This document shows positions 24,392 to 32,124 of a stretch of DNA of 64,000 nt, piece after piece. Numbering within the stretch: the stretch's first letter is position 1; each line of letters begins with the position of its first letter. Source of the DNA: Paenibacillus sabinae T27 (GTDB taxonomy: Bacteria > Bacillota > Bacilli > Paenibacillales > Paenibacillaceae); the NCBI RefSeq assembly GCF_000612505.1, contig NZ_CP004078.1:457001-521000 (forward strand), read 5' to 3'. The notes beneath the pieces are model-generated. The model was not told the DNA's origin. It saw nothing but the letters and a program-made list of their open reading frames with translations, and ran no database searches. The position numbers were made by a program, and so were the translations under genes.

Positions 24392-24814
24392 ATGCGAAAA
24401 ATAATCATAGCCAGCCACGATCGAATGGCAGAAGGCGTAAAAGACACTTTGAATTATATCACTAAAGGTATCGGTAATGTTCATGCCCTCTCAGCATACC
24501 TGACCAACACACCGGTTAAGGAAGAAGTCAAGGGATTACTGGAGGATGTAGGGGAAGATGATGAAGTAGTGGTATTCACGGACCTGCTCGGGGGATCGGT
24601 GAACCAGGCATTTGCAGCGTATTTAAGCCGTCCGCATTTTCATATTATCGCGGGAATCAATCTGCCGGTTATCATTGCGGTACTGGTGCAGCCGGAGGAT
24701 GAATATTTAACGGCGGATCAAATTCTGTTTGCCGTGAATGAAGCCAGACAGCAGTTAGTATATGTGAATGATTTTGTCGCCAATATGCCAAAAGATGATG
24801 AAGATGATGAATAA
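24392..24814 (+). CDS. PTS mannose-family EIIA component
   Basis: The 140-residue EIIA has the phosphorylation site near the start (IIIASHDRMAEG, His9) and VVVFTDLLGGSVNQAFAAYL, typical of the PTS EIIA-Man fold. It accepts phosphate from HPr. The ATG at 24392 follows AAGAGGAAGG. The C terminus is strongly acidic (MPKDDEDDE). Its stop is one base before the glucosidase start, so the hydrolase is translationally linked to sugar uptake. Confidence 0.92.
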   Translation: MRKIIIASHDRMAEGVKDTLNYITKGIGNVHALSAYLTNTPVKEEVKGLLEDVGEDDEVVVFTDLLGGSVNQAFAAYLSRPHFHIIAGINLPVIIAVLVQPEDEYLTADQILFAVNEARQQLVYVNDFVANMPKDDEDDE

Positions 24815-24815
24815 T

Positions 24816-26501
24816 ATGGCGAACGAAAAAGATTGGTGGAAGAAAAGTGTCGTTTATCAGGTTTATCCGCAAAGCTTTAAAGATACGACCGGGAGCGGCA
24901 TAGGCGATTTAAACGGAATCATTGAAAAGCTCCCGTATTTGGCGGATTTGGGCATCAGCGTGATCTGGCTGAATCCGATTTATCAATCGCCGCTGGTGGA
25001 TAACGGGTATGACATTGCAGATTACTACAAGATTAATCCCGAATATGGGACAATGGATGATTTTAAACGGCTGTTGGATCAAGCGCATCGCTTGGATATC
25101 AAGATTATTATGGACCTGGTGGTTAATCATACAAGCGATCAGCATGAATGGTTCAAGAAGTCTTGTGAATCCCGCGACAATGAATTTTCAGATTTTTACA
25201 TTTGGAAAGATCCGAAAGAGGATGGAAGCGCGCCGACGAATTGGGGCTCGACTTTTGGCGGTCCGGCCTGGGAGTATGTCGAAAGCCGCGGACAATATTA
25301 TCTGCATCTGTTTGCTAAAGAACAGCCGGATTTGAACTGGGAGAATCCCAAGGTTCGTGAAACGATTTATGATATGATGAAGTTCTGGTTTGAGACGGGA
25401 ATTGACGGTTTCCGGATGGATGTCATCAGTTTAATCAGTAAACGTCAGGATTGGCCGGATGCGCCGGATGACGCGATCTATACCAAGTCTTATTATATCG
25501 GCGCCTCCAACGGGCCGCGCGTTCACGAATTTCTCCATGAAATGAATCAAGAGGTATTGAGTAAATATAATATTATGACCGTGGGCGAGACAGCCAATAC
25601 CAATAGTGACCAAGCGGTTTTATACACAGACCCGGATCGCAAAGAATTAAATATGGTCTTCCATTTCGATCACATGCACCTGGACTACGGACCCTACGGA
25701 AAGTTCTCGGACATTCGTTTCAAGCTGAGTGATTTACGGGACGTTATGACGGAGTGGCAGGACAAATTGGAAGGCAGGGGGTGGAACTCCCTTTATTGGA
25801 GCAATCATGATCAGCCGCGTGCGGTTACCCGCTTTGGGAACGACACAACCTATCGGGTAGAATCTGCAAAAATGCTGGGAACACTCCTTCATATGATGAA
25901 AGGCACGCCTTATATTTATCAGGGAGAAGAGCTGGGAATGCGCAATGTCCGCTTTGCTTCTTTTGATCAGTATAAGGATATTGAAACCTATTGTATGAAG
26001 GAAGAATTTGAGGAAAAAGGACTTCCGGAAGCGTACATCAAAGAGTCCATCTTCTTGAAGTCACGTGATAATGCGCGCACACCGATGCCATGGAATGGAT
26101 CGGATAATTATGGATTTACAAGCGGAACACCGTGGATTGATTTCAGCCCGGATAACGACTGGATCAACGTGGAGGATTGCATGGCCGATCCAAACTCGGT
26201 GTATTACCATTACAAGGAACTGATCCGTCTACGGAAAGAGCTGCCGGTCGTGGTTGACGGAATCTATGAGCTGATTAATCCGACGGATTCCGCTGTCTAC
26301 GGGTATACGCGTACTCTGGATCAGCAGAAACTAGTCGTCATCTGCTCCTTCTCCGAGAGCAAAGTCAATTATAAATTGCCTGAGGAGCTGAAGCACTCAT
26401 CCGGCAGACTGTTATTATCCAATTATCCGGATACCCGGAAAGAGCTGGGCAATCTGGAGCTTCGCCCGTATGAAGCGGTAATTTATTATATTGAAGAATG
26501 A
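24816..26501 (+). CDS. GH13 oligo-1,6-glucosidase-type alpha-glucosidase
   Basis: The 561-residue enzyme has a (beta/alpha)8 barrel with catalytic Asp202 (GFRMDVISL), Glu258 (VGETAN) and Asp332 (SNHDQPR). These lie three residues from the D199/E255/D329 of classical oligo-1,6-glucosidases. Val directly after the nucleophile Asp is the residue linked with alpha-1,6 preference in that family. It is cytosolic, with no signal peptide. It follows EIIA by one base and has only a weak ribosome site of its own. It should cleave an alpha-glucoside taken up, and perhaps phosphorylated, by the adjacent PTS. Trehalose-6-phosphate hydrolase is the main alternative. Confidence 0.92.
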   Translation: MANEKDWWKKSVVYQVYPQSFKDTTGSGIGDLNGIIEKLPYLADLGISVIWLNPIYQSPLVDNGYDIADYYKINPEYGTMDDFKRLLDQAHRLDIKIIMDLVVNHTSDQHEWFKKSCESRDNEFSDFYIWKDPKEDGSAPTNWGSTFGGPAWEYVESRGQYYLHLFAKEQPDLNWENPKVRETIYDMMKFWFETGIDGFRMDVISLISKRQDWPDAPDDAIYTKSYYIGASNGPRVHEFLHEMNQEVLSKYNIMTVGETANTNSDQAVLYTDPDRKELNMVFHFDHMHLDYGPYGKFSDIRFKLSDLRDVMTEWQDKLEGRGWNSLYWSNHDQPRAVTRFGNDTTYRVESAKMLGTLLHMMKGTPYIYQGEELGMRNVRFASFDQYKDIETYCMKEEFEEKGLPEAYIKESIFLKSRDNARTPMPWNGSDNYGFTSGTPWIDFSPDNDWINVEDCMADPNSVYYHYKELIRLRKELPVVVDGIYELINPTDSAVYGYTRTLDQQKLVVICSFSESKVNYKLPEELKHSSGRLLLSNYPDTRKELGNLELRPYEAVIYYIEE

Positions 26502-26520
26502 AGAACTGACAAAAGGATTA

Positions 26521-26556
26521 GACTAGTGGAGCATCTCCTCTCACTAGTCTTTTTTT
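26521..26556 (+). terminator. Terminator of the PTS-glucosidase operon
   Basis: GACTAGTG (26521-26528) pairs with CACTAGTC (26542-26549), followed by seven T residues. Confidence 0.93.
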
Positions 26557-26617
26557 GCAGTATACTATTTTTAAAACTGATGATACTTAGTAATACTACA
26601 TAACGAGGAGCAGCTAT

Positions 26618-27373
26618 ATGGATTTTGACTTGCGTGTAAAGATAAATTATGACGATTTGACCGATTCTGAAAAAGAAATGGTAAGATTCATAACCAATCG
26701 GCCCCAAGATGTCATAAGCATGAATATCGTCGAATTGGGCGAGGCATTGCTTAGTTCGAAAAGTTCGGTGCTTCGCTTGGCCAAAAAGCTGGGATATCAT
26801 GGATTTTCAGAATTGAAGTATGCTCTCAGGTCGGACATGACCCTATCCTCACTAGAGCCAAGTGATCTGACTCAACTATTAAAACAGGATTTAGACCGGA
26901 TTTTTCGATATGTGGAGCAAACAAATTTCCAGCCTTTCCTGGTGAAGTTGAAAAATGCACGCATGGTCTTTTTATACGCCACCGGTTTTTCACAGAATAA
27001 TTTCACTAAAGAATTTTCCAAGGATTTAATGATTGCGAATCGACAAAATATATTGATTTCAGGCGAGACTAACTTGGCGATTAACAGCTCTATTATAACG
27101 GAAGATGATTTGGTTATATTTACTTCGTTTAGCGGCGAAACAGAAATGATAAAAGATGTTGTCCGGGAGTTAAAAATAAAAAACGTAACAATCGCAGCCA
27201 TTACGAAATTCGGAAGTAATTTTTTGACCGAGCATGCCGACTATGCATTCTTTTTTGAAGCAACCCCATTGCCAAGTTATCAAAGGCAAGTCGTTTATTC
27301 GTTGATTGGGTTAGAAGTGATACTGGATGTCATTGCACGAAAATATCGTGAGTTTATTCTCTTTGATGAGTAA
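26618..27373 (+). CDS. RpiR/MurR-family regulator with SIS domain
   Basis: The 251-residue protein has an N-terminal RpiR-type HTH (about 1-75: SEKEMVRFITNRPQDVI, LGEALLSSKSSVLRLAKKLG). A SIS sugar-phosphate-binding domain follows (about 105-240: VFLYATGFSQNNF, VIFTSFSGETEMIKDVV). RpiR proteins sense phosphosugars, so it likely controls the PTS operon just upstream. It has its own transcription unit, since a strong terminator separates them. The ATG at 26618 follows CGAGGAGC. Confidence 0.92.
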   Translation: MDFDLRVKINYDDLTDSEKEMVRFITNRPQDVISMNIVELGEALLSSKSSVLRLAKKLGYHGFSELKYALRSDMTLSSLEPSDLTQLLKQDLDRIFRYVEQTNFQPFLVKLKNARMVFLYATGFSQNNFTKEFSKDLMIANRQNILISGETNLAINSSIITEDDLVIFTSFSGETEMIKDVVRELKIKNVTIAAITKFGSNFLTEHADYAFFFEATPLPSYQRQVVYSLIGLEVILDVIARKYREFILFDE

Positions 27374-27407
27374 TCATCTTGCAGAACATATTTAGGACAG
27401 AAGAAGA

Positions 27408-27447
27408 CCCTTGATTCACCGGAATGAGTGACGAATCAAGGGTTTTT
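27408..27447. terminator. Bidirectional terminator between rpiR-type gene and radical SAM gene
   Basis: CCCTTGATTC (27408-27417) pairs perfectly with GAATCAAGGG (27433-27442), followed by TTTTT. It lies between convergent genes ending at 27373 (+) and 27453 (-). Confidence 0.9.
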
Positions 27448-27452
27448 AGATT

Positions 27453-28883
27453 TTATGCCAAACGGCTGCCCACAGGCGCCCGGGGACAACGGGGATCTGG
27501 AGCATAGTGCTGATCCAATCCATAAGCTTTAAGGGCTTCCCTGACACATCTTCCGAGACCTTCATGACACTGCTGGAAATCAGAGCAATCCTGGCAAGGC
27601 CCGTTGGAAACGGCAGCCTGATCCGGGTAAGCAAGTTCCAGGGCTTTTGGTGAATTCCACACTTCAAGCAAAGTCTGTTTCGTTAAATCGCCGATAATAA
27701 AATGTTCATGATTATACAGCTCTTCGCAGATAGTTACCTTACCGTCAGGCAGCACAACAACCCCGCGCCGGTTAGCCGTACAATACGCTCTTTCCCAAAA
27801 ATTTTTCTTCCTTATCGGTTCCTCTCCGGCATAGGGATTATCATTGGCGCCGCTGAAATTTACTTTGTCCGGAAATTCCTCTTTTATCTTGCTGAATTCT
27901 TCCTCGAAAATCTTGATATCCTCCGGCGAACAGAACAGGCTGTCGTCATGGCGATATAAGGAACGTCCGTAGCAAGTAAAGTTGCTCCTCAGCACATAAG
28001 GCTTATCCATCAAATACCGCGCCAGGGACACGGCATCCTTGATGTTAACCGGGGTTAGCACTGTGTTGGTGCGGACCTTGATCCCCGCCTCACCCAAGTA
28101 ATCGAGGGTTTGCAGTATTTTCTCCCCATAGCCGGTAAGACCCATGAGACGGTCAATGATTTCCGGGTTAAGCGCGTCGATACTAACCTGGATGGTGGAC
28201 AGTCCGGTTGCCGCGAGCCGCTGGGCCATACTTCTGGATAAAGGATACTTCGTGGGGATATTGAGATACAGACCAGCAGACAGAGTGCTCTCAATGAAAT
28301 CAAAGGCATCCTCCCGGCAAAAAAAATCGCCCCCCGAGAACTCGACGGTTTCTATACCGCACGCACGGGCCTCTTTCAACAGGCGGCGGTACAGATTTAA
28401 ATCCAATTCCTGTTTTCCTCTAAAACCCTCACGATCCGCATAGCAATACCTGCAATTGGTCACACAACGCATCGTCGGGAGTACCAGCAGGGTATAGGGC
28501 ATCTTGCACCGGGTATCATCCATGTCAATCATCTCTTCTGGAACAATGAAAGTCTTGGGATCGTATATCCGTGCCTGATCCGGGTTGATACCGGAAGCTT
28601 CGATGATCAAGGATTCCATGGTCTGTTCCTCATTTACCCGCACAGCCAGTAGGGCATCCACTTGCCGAGACGCTGCTTCCCTATCCAGATCGAAGATATA
28701 GGCCACGGCTTCACAAACGTCAGTCAGGTCCCGTTTCCCGTCAAACAAGGAGAGGATTACAGCCTGCTGCGGGAATAGAAATTTAAACACATCCTGCCGG
28801 CTATCCCCCGGATTGGCGGTAAACAGGATTGATCTTCCCCCGTCAGGCCGCAGCTTCACCTCTGGGCTTAGAAGAAGTCCCAT
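27453..28883 (-). CDS. Radical SAM/SPASM peptide maturase with PqqD-like domain
   Basis: The 476-residue enzyme has three parts. Residues about 30-85 form a PqqD-like winged domain (VFKFLFPQQAVILSLFDGKR, LTDVCEAVAYIFD), the usual leader-peptide recognition element. The radical SAM core carries C140-x3-C144-x2-C147 (MRCVTNCRYCYAD) with GGD at 184-186. The C-terminal SPASM domain (about 370-465) has many cysteines, including YCTANRRG, VTICEE, GPCQDCSDFQQC and GRC, for auxiliary Fe-S clusters. Such enzymes install thioether bonds from Cys in RiPP precursors. The ATG at 28883 follows GGGAGG, 16 bases after a Cys-rich peptide gene. CcpM-like Cys-rich peptide maturases are the closest group I can name, by architecture only. 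Confidence 0.93.
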   Translation of the reverse strand: MGLLLSPEVKLRPDGGRSILFTANPGDSRQDVFKFLFPQQAVILSLFDGKRDLTDVCEAVAYIFDLDREAASRQVDALLAVRVNEEQTMESLIIEASGINPDQARIYDPKTFIVPEEMIDMDDTRCKMPYTLLVLPTMRCVTNCRYCYADREGFRGKQELDLNLYRRLLKEARACGIETVEFSGGDFFCREDAFDFIESTLSAGLYLNIPTKYPLSRSMAQRLAATGLSTIQVSIDALNPEIIDRLMGLTGYGEKILQTLDYLGEAGIKVRTNTVLTPVNIKDAVSLARYLMDKPYVLRSNFTCYGRSLYRHDDSLFCSPEDIKIFEEEFSKIKEEFPDKVNFSGANDNPYAGEEPIRKKNFWERAYCTANRRGVVVLPDGKVTICEELYNHEHFIIGDLTKQTLLEVWNSPKALELAYPDQAAVSNGPCQDCSDFQQCHEGLGRCVREALKAYGLDQHYAPDPRCPRAPVGSRLA

Positions 28884-28899
28884 AACTATAACCTCCCTA

Positions 28900-29088
28900 T
28901 TATTTAGCTACTCCTCCGTTGGAGCATCCTGGAGAACATGATGTGCAGCGCATGGAACATCCTACTGTGCATCTTAATACGTCCTCATCCTCCTCCGTTA
29001 CAGCCTCAAGGATAAGTTCTCTTAAAAGCTCACGCTTCGAGAGACCTGTTCCGGAAAGAAGAGCCCTGATTTCCTTTAACCCACTCAT
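28900..29088 (-). CDS. Cys-rich RiPP precursor peptide 1
   Basis: The 62-residue peptide starts with a helical leader (MSGLKEIRALLSGTGLSKRE, then LLRELILEAVTEEDEDV) and ends with a core holding Cys40, 44, 48, 51 and 55 (spacing x3, x3, x2, x3). The core is rich in Ser, Thr and Gly and ends GVAK. The ATG at 29088 follows GAGGTGA; a GTG three codons upstream is the alternative. It lies just ahead of the radical SAM gene and shares its leader with peptide 2. The substrate role is inferred from this arrangement; the mature product is unknown. Confidence 0.86.
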   Translation of the reverse strand: MSGLKEIRALLSGTGLSKRELLRELILEAVTEEDEDVLRCTVGCSMRCTSCSPGCSNGGVAK

Positions 29089-29134
29089 TAATGTCACCTC
29101 ATCCTCTATGATTTGAAGTCCTTAAACCAGCGCA

Positions 29135-29308
29135 TCACTTTGCCGAAGGCCCAGTATTGCAGCTGATTTGACAATTGACACACCCGGCTTCACACTGGCT
29201 GCACAGTGCCCTATTATCCGTGACAGCATCAATCAACTCTTTTAGAAGCTGATGTTTTGAGAGACCGCATTCGCACAGAAGAGCCTTGATTTCCTGTAAT
29301 TCACTCAT
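29135..29308 (-). CDS. Cys-rich RiPP precursor peptide 2
   Basis: The 57-residue peptide has the leader MSELQEIKALLCECGLSKHQ, then LLKELIDAVTDN. Its core has Cys36, 39, 43, 46 and 50 (spacing x2, x3, x2, x3) and ends GPSAK. Two further cysteines (12 and 14) sit in the leader and are absent from peptide 1. The ATG at 29308 follows GAGGTGATAG. It is the first gene of the peptide-peptide-maturase operon, 46 bases before peptide 1. The leader is about 60 percent identical to that of peptide 1, while the core keeps only the Cys ladder and tail. Confidence 0.85.
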   Translation of the reverse strand: MSELQEIKALLCECGLSKHQLLKELIDAVTDNRALCSQCEAGCVNCQISCNTGPSAK

Positions 29309-29572
29309 CACTATCACCTCGTCTTTAGCTATATTGTACATTTTTTCACATAAGCTGATTTTTCATACCCTTTTTCTGGAAAAAGAAAACTCGGGTGTTC
29401 CGCTTCCCTCTGAAAAAGCATTTGGCATTCTTCCATCAAACCAAGTTAGGAATTAGGGCAATCGCTCTAACATCAAGGGACAGGTCAGGTTTGGTTATGA
29501 TTTTAGTTCAGCATCATTGCAAAACAGCCGAAAGTGCAGCTTTTTTCGATCAAAAACGTTTTTTCTCAAAGA

Positions 29573-29711
29573 AAACCTACAATTATACAGGAATTTGAGG
29601 CTGTGCTGATTGAATTTGAGGCGGAGCGGAGAAAAACCTGTATTTCCGTAGGCATGTTATACATAGCTAATCTCAGGCGATCAAAAGATGCAGAATCTCA
29701 GGTTTTCTGAT
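29573..29711. repeat. Inverted-repeat element, copy A
   Basis: Left arm CCTACAATTATACAGG (29576-29591) and right arm CCTGTATTTCCGTAGG (29637-29652) pair at both ends. A conserved loop (GAATTTGAGGC...) and a 3' part (CTCAGGCG...AAAGATGCA...CTCAGGTTTT) follow. The same order recurs at 63601-63735. Confidence 0.7.
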
Positions 29712-29755
29712 CTCCGGTTTCATAAGTTTTCTGATCTTCGGTTTCATAAGTTTTT
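29707..29755. repeat. Short direct repeat, two copies of about 24 bp
   Basis: CTGATCTCCGGTTTCATAAG and CTGATCTTCGGTTTCATAAG, each followed by a TTTT run, stand head to tail directly after the inverted-repeat element. Confidence 0.75.
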
Positions 29756-29837
29756 TGACTTCCTCCGGCCTCTAAATAGCCCTTGGCAAATGCGCATATT
29801 TTTCTCTGCTGAACAAATCGTTCATTGGATTCCAGAA

Positions 29838-29880
29838 AAAAAGATGGGTCAACCCACCTAAGCGGGCTAACCCATCTTTC
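29838..29880 (-). terminator. Terminator of the alcohol dehydrogenase gene
   Basis: On the minus strand AAAGATGGGT pairs with ACCCATCTTT and is followed by a run of seven T residues. Confidence 0.9.
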
Positions 29881-29892
29881 ATCAGAGCAAAA

Positions 29893-30933
29893 TTACAAAG
29901 TAGATACATCAATAACGAACCGGTAACGCACATCGCTGCGGAGGACACGCTGATACGCTTCGTCTACCTGGTCCGCGTGGATTACCTCAATTTTAGGGGC
30001 AATGCCGTGCTCCGCAGAGAAATCGAGCATCTCTTGCGTTTCCTGGATTCCGCCAACGAGTGAACCGGCGATGCTGCGGCGGCCCATGATCAGGGAAAAT
30101 ACCTGGTACTTATCCGGTTCGGCCGGAGCACCGACATTGACAAGCGTTCCATCGATGCGAAGCAGCGATAAATACGCATCAACGTCAAGATTTGCAGATA
30201 CCGTATTTAAGATGAGGTCGAATTGATTGGCCAATGTTTTGAATGTAGCGGGATCGCTGGTTGCAAAATAATGATCGGCGCCAAAGCTCAGGGCTTCCTC
30301 TTTTTTACCGATAGAACGGCTCAGGACGGTGACTTCAGCACCCATCGCATGTGCATATTGAATGGCGAGGTGGCCAAGACCCCCCATACCCACAATAGCA
30401 ACCTTCTTGCCCGGACCGGCGTTCCAGTGCTTCAAAGGAGAGTATGTCGTGATGCCTGCACACAGCAGCGGGCTTGCCACATTCAGCTCCAGACTGTCCG
30501 GAATACGGACAACGAATCGTTCCGTGACCACTATTTGTTGGCTGTATCCGCCGTATGTCGGATTGCCGTCATAGTCGAGGGAGTTATAGGTGGCGACAAA
30601 GCCTTTCGTACAATATTGCTCCTCGCCCTTAAGGCAGTATTCGCATTCTCCGCAGGAGTCAACAAAGCAGCCAACACCCACGCGATCGCCAACCGCAAAT
30701 TTGATAACTTCTGTTCCTACGGCCGACACAACACCGGCGATTTCGTGACCGGGAACCATGGGGAAAATTCCGCCGCCCCATTCGTCGAAGGCGCTGTGGA
30801 TGTCGGAGTGGCAAATCCCGCTAAACTGAATATCGATCAGGATGTCATGCGGGCGTAAGGCTCTCCGCTCAATCGTGGTTTTTTCGAATGGCGCTTTGGC
30901 GCTGGAGACACTTAATACTCGAGTTTGGCACAT
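29893..30933 (-). CDS. Zinc-dependent NAD(P) alcohol dehydrogenase
   Basis: The 346-residue enzyme belongs to the zinc MDR superfamily, cinnamyl-alcohol-dehydrogenase/YahK type. Catalytic zinc ligands lie in SGICHSDIH and PGHEIAGVV. The structural zinc loop is [15 protein letters not shown], and the nucleotide-binding loop is [12 protein letters not shown] with Arg/Ser after the second strand (LSRS), which suggests NADPH. Such enzymes reduce aldehydes in the cytosol. The ATG at 30933 follows AAAGGAG. A TetR-type palindrome at 31048 lies upstream of its promoter, linking it to the neighbouring redox genes. Confidence 0.93.
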   Translation of the reverse strand: MCQTRVLSVSSAKAPFEKTTIERRALRPHDILIDIQFSGICHSDIHSAFDEWGGGIFPMVPGHEIAGVVSAVGTEVIKFAVGDRVGVGCFVDSCGECEYCLKGEEQYCTKGFVATYNSLDYDGNPTYGGYSQQIVVTERFVVRIPDSLELNVASPLLCAGITTYSPLKHWNAGPGKKVAIVGMGGLGHLAIQYAHAMGAEVTVLSRSIGKKEEALSFGADHYFATSDPATFKTLANQFDLILNTVSANLDVDAYLSLLRIDGTLVNVGAPAEPDKYQVFSLIMGRRSIAGSLVGGIQETQEMLDFSAEHGIAPKIEVIHADQVDEAYQRVLRSDVRYRFVIDVSTL

Positions 30934-31047
30934 GTTTGTTCTCTACTCCTTTTCGCTTGAAGATATAAAACATTGATGCTTTAATGCACATCTGTCTAGT
31001 ATTATAAACGTATTCATACGAGACGCAATTGTTAAATCCGCTGTATT

Positions 31048-31063
31048 TGTTTATTAATGAACA
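31048..31063. promoter_or_regulatory. TetR-type operator, site 2 (alcohol dehydrogenase side)
   Basis: TGTTTATTAATGAACA is an imperfect palindrome that matches site 1 at 31650 at 14 of 16 positions. It lies upstream of a minus-strand promoter for the dehydrogenase (TTGCGT, 16 bases, TATAAT near 31000) and abuts the tetR stop codon. Confidence 0.6.
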
Positions 31064-31065
31064 GA

Positions 31066-31599
31066 TCATACATTTCTTTCTAATAAAGCCCCCAGTTGTC
31101 TGGCCAAAACATCCTGCGGGAACGGTTTTTCATTCATGAACCACCATTCAACCACCCCTACGTAAGCCGACGCAACGAACCTGACGATAAGCTCTTCATT
31201 TAATCCGTGATTTTTTCCTCCGGTCACGTCCACTTCTTTCCGGAATTCTTCAATTAGAAAGTTTAGAAACCGATTGCGGAAATAAGGAGCTCCCTTACTC
31301 GCCAGCATCAGCGAAAAGAAGGAATAATGACTTTCGAAGTATTCGCAGAAGATCAGCGTCGCCTCGATAAAATCCAATTGGCATGCCGATTCGCGCTCGT
31401 CAATATGTTCTTCAATGAGCTTATCCAGCAGATCAAATTTATCCATGTAATGAAGATAGATGGTTCCGCGGCTAACATTTGCTCTGTCGGATAGATCCTG
31501 TATCGTAATGTCATCAAAATTCTTTTCGGACATCAATTCAATTACAGCTTTTTTTAACGCTTCTTGCGTTTTGAGTATTCTTCGATCCACTTTGGACAT
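31066..31599 (-). CDS. TetR/AcrR-family regulator 2
   Basis: The 177-residue protein has the HTH ITIQDLSDRANVSRGTIYLH followed by YMDKFDLLDKLIEEH, and the C-terminal AYVGVVEWWFMNEKPFPQ. It is a close paralogue of the regulator at 18599-19144, roughly half identical by eye. The ATG at 31599 lacks a strong ribosome site; the frame extends upstream to 31677 across the operator, so the short form is preferred. It is divergent from the decarboxylase-reductase-MFS genes and upstream of the dehydrogenase. Palindromes on both sides suggest it controls both. Confidence 0.86.
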   Translation of the reverse strand: MSKVDRRILKTQEALKKAVIELMSEKNFDDITIQDLSDRANVSRGTIYLHYMDKFDLLDKLIEEHIDERESACQLDFIEATLIFCEYFESHYSFFSLMLASKGAPYFRNRFLNFLIEEFRKEVDVTGGKNHGLNEELIVRFVASAYVGVVEWWFMNEKPFPQDVLARQLGALLERNV

Positions 31600-31649
31600 T
31601 GGAGGGTCACCATGCTTTCTTAAAAAATAATTTACAGCTATAGAGCATC

Positions 31650-31665
31650 TGTTCAGTAATGAACA
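31650..31665. promoter_or_regulatory. TetR-type operator, site 1
   Basis: TGTTCAGTAATGAACA is a palindrome (six-base arms, GTAA centre) 50 bases upstream of tetR and 20 bases before the -35 of the divergent operon. Confidence 0.65.
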
Positions 31666-31684
31666 AATTGCGCTCAATTAACAA

Positions 31685-31712
31685 TTGAAGTTGTTCTATA
31701 TCCTCTTATAAT
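31685..31712 (+). promoter_or_regulatory. Promoter of the decarboxylase-reductase-MFS operon
   Basis: TTGAAG (31685-31690), a 16-base spacer and TATAAT (31707-31712). Confidence 0.6.
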
Positions 31713-31782
31713 TATAGACGGATGTATATTAATGTATCAATAATCAATATTTCCTGACAACGAATGAAAGAGGGAATCTTAC

Positions 31783-32112
31783 ATGTCCAATGAAAAAGAG
31801 CTTACAGGCGCACAAAAAGCGATTGGAGATTTCGCCCCGAAACTCGTGGAGCTTACCGACGATATTCTGTTTGGCGATGTATGGGAGCGCAAGGAGCTGG
31901 CTCCGCGCGACCGCAGCTTGATTACCGTAGCCAGCCTGATTGCCGGCGGGAACACGGAACAACTGGGATTTCATTTGAACAAAGCGAAAGAGAACGGGCT
32001 GTCGGAAGAAGAGCTTAAAGAAGTCATTATCCATCTTGCTTTTTACGCGGGATGGCCAAAAGCGATGTCTGCCATTATGGTAGCCAAAGAAGTGTTCTCA
32101 AAAGGGAAGTAG
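31783..32112 (+). CDS. Carboxymuconolactone decarboxylase-family protein
   Basis: The 109-residue helical protein has the CMD family core: APRDRSLITVASLIAGGNTE, LGFHLNKAKENGLSEEELKE and IHLAFYAGWPKAMSA. The CxxC pair found in AhpD-type peroxidase members is absent, so it is closer to the lactone decarboxylase group, often found beside aldo-keto reductases. The ATG at 31783 follows AAGAGGGAAT. It is first in an operon with an aldo-keto reductase (12 bases later) and an MFS exporter. Confidence 0.9.
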   Translation: MSNEKELTGAQKAIGDFAPKLVELTDDILFGDVWERKELAPRDRSLITVASLIAGGNTEQLGFHLNKAKENGLSEEELKEVIIHLAFYAGWPKAMSAIMVAKEVFSKGK

Positions 32113-32124
32113 GGAGGTTCAATC

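Larger units (their letters stand above)
29309..29892. other. Intergenic region upstream of the peptide operon
   Basis: Starting from the peptide 2 gene, this 584-base gap holds a possible minus-strand -10 (TACAAT near 29335), a run of low-complexity AT-rich sequence, the inverted-repeat element at 29573-29711, a 24-base direct repeat at 29707-29755 and the terminator of the dehydrogenase gene. A plus-strand frame at 29395-29598 has no ribosome site and is not taken as a gene. Confidence 0.5.

Noticed and set aside
29395..29598. 67-residue plus-strand frame upstream of the peptide operon
   Set aside because: No ribosome site, composition like intergenic DNA, and it runs into the inverted-repeat element.
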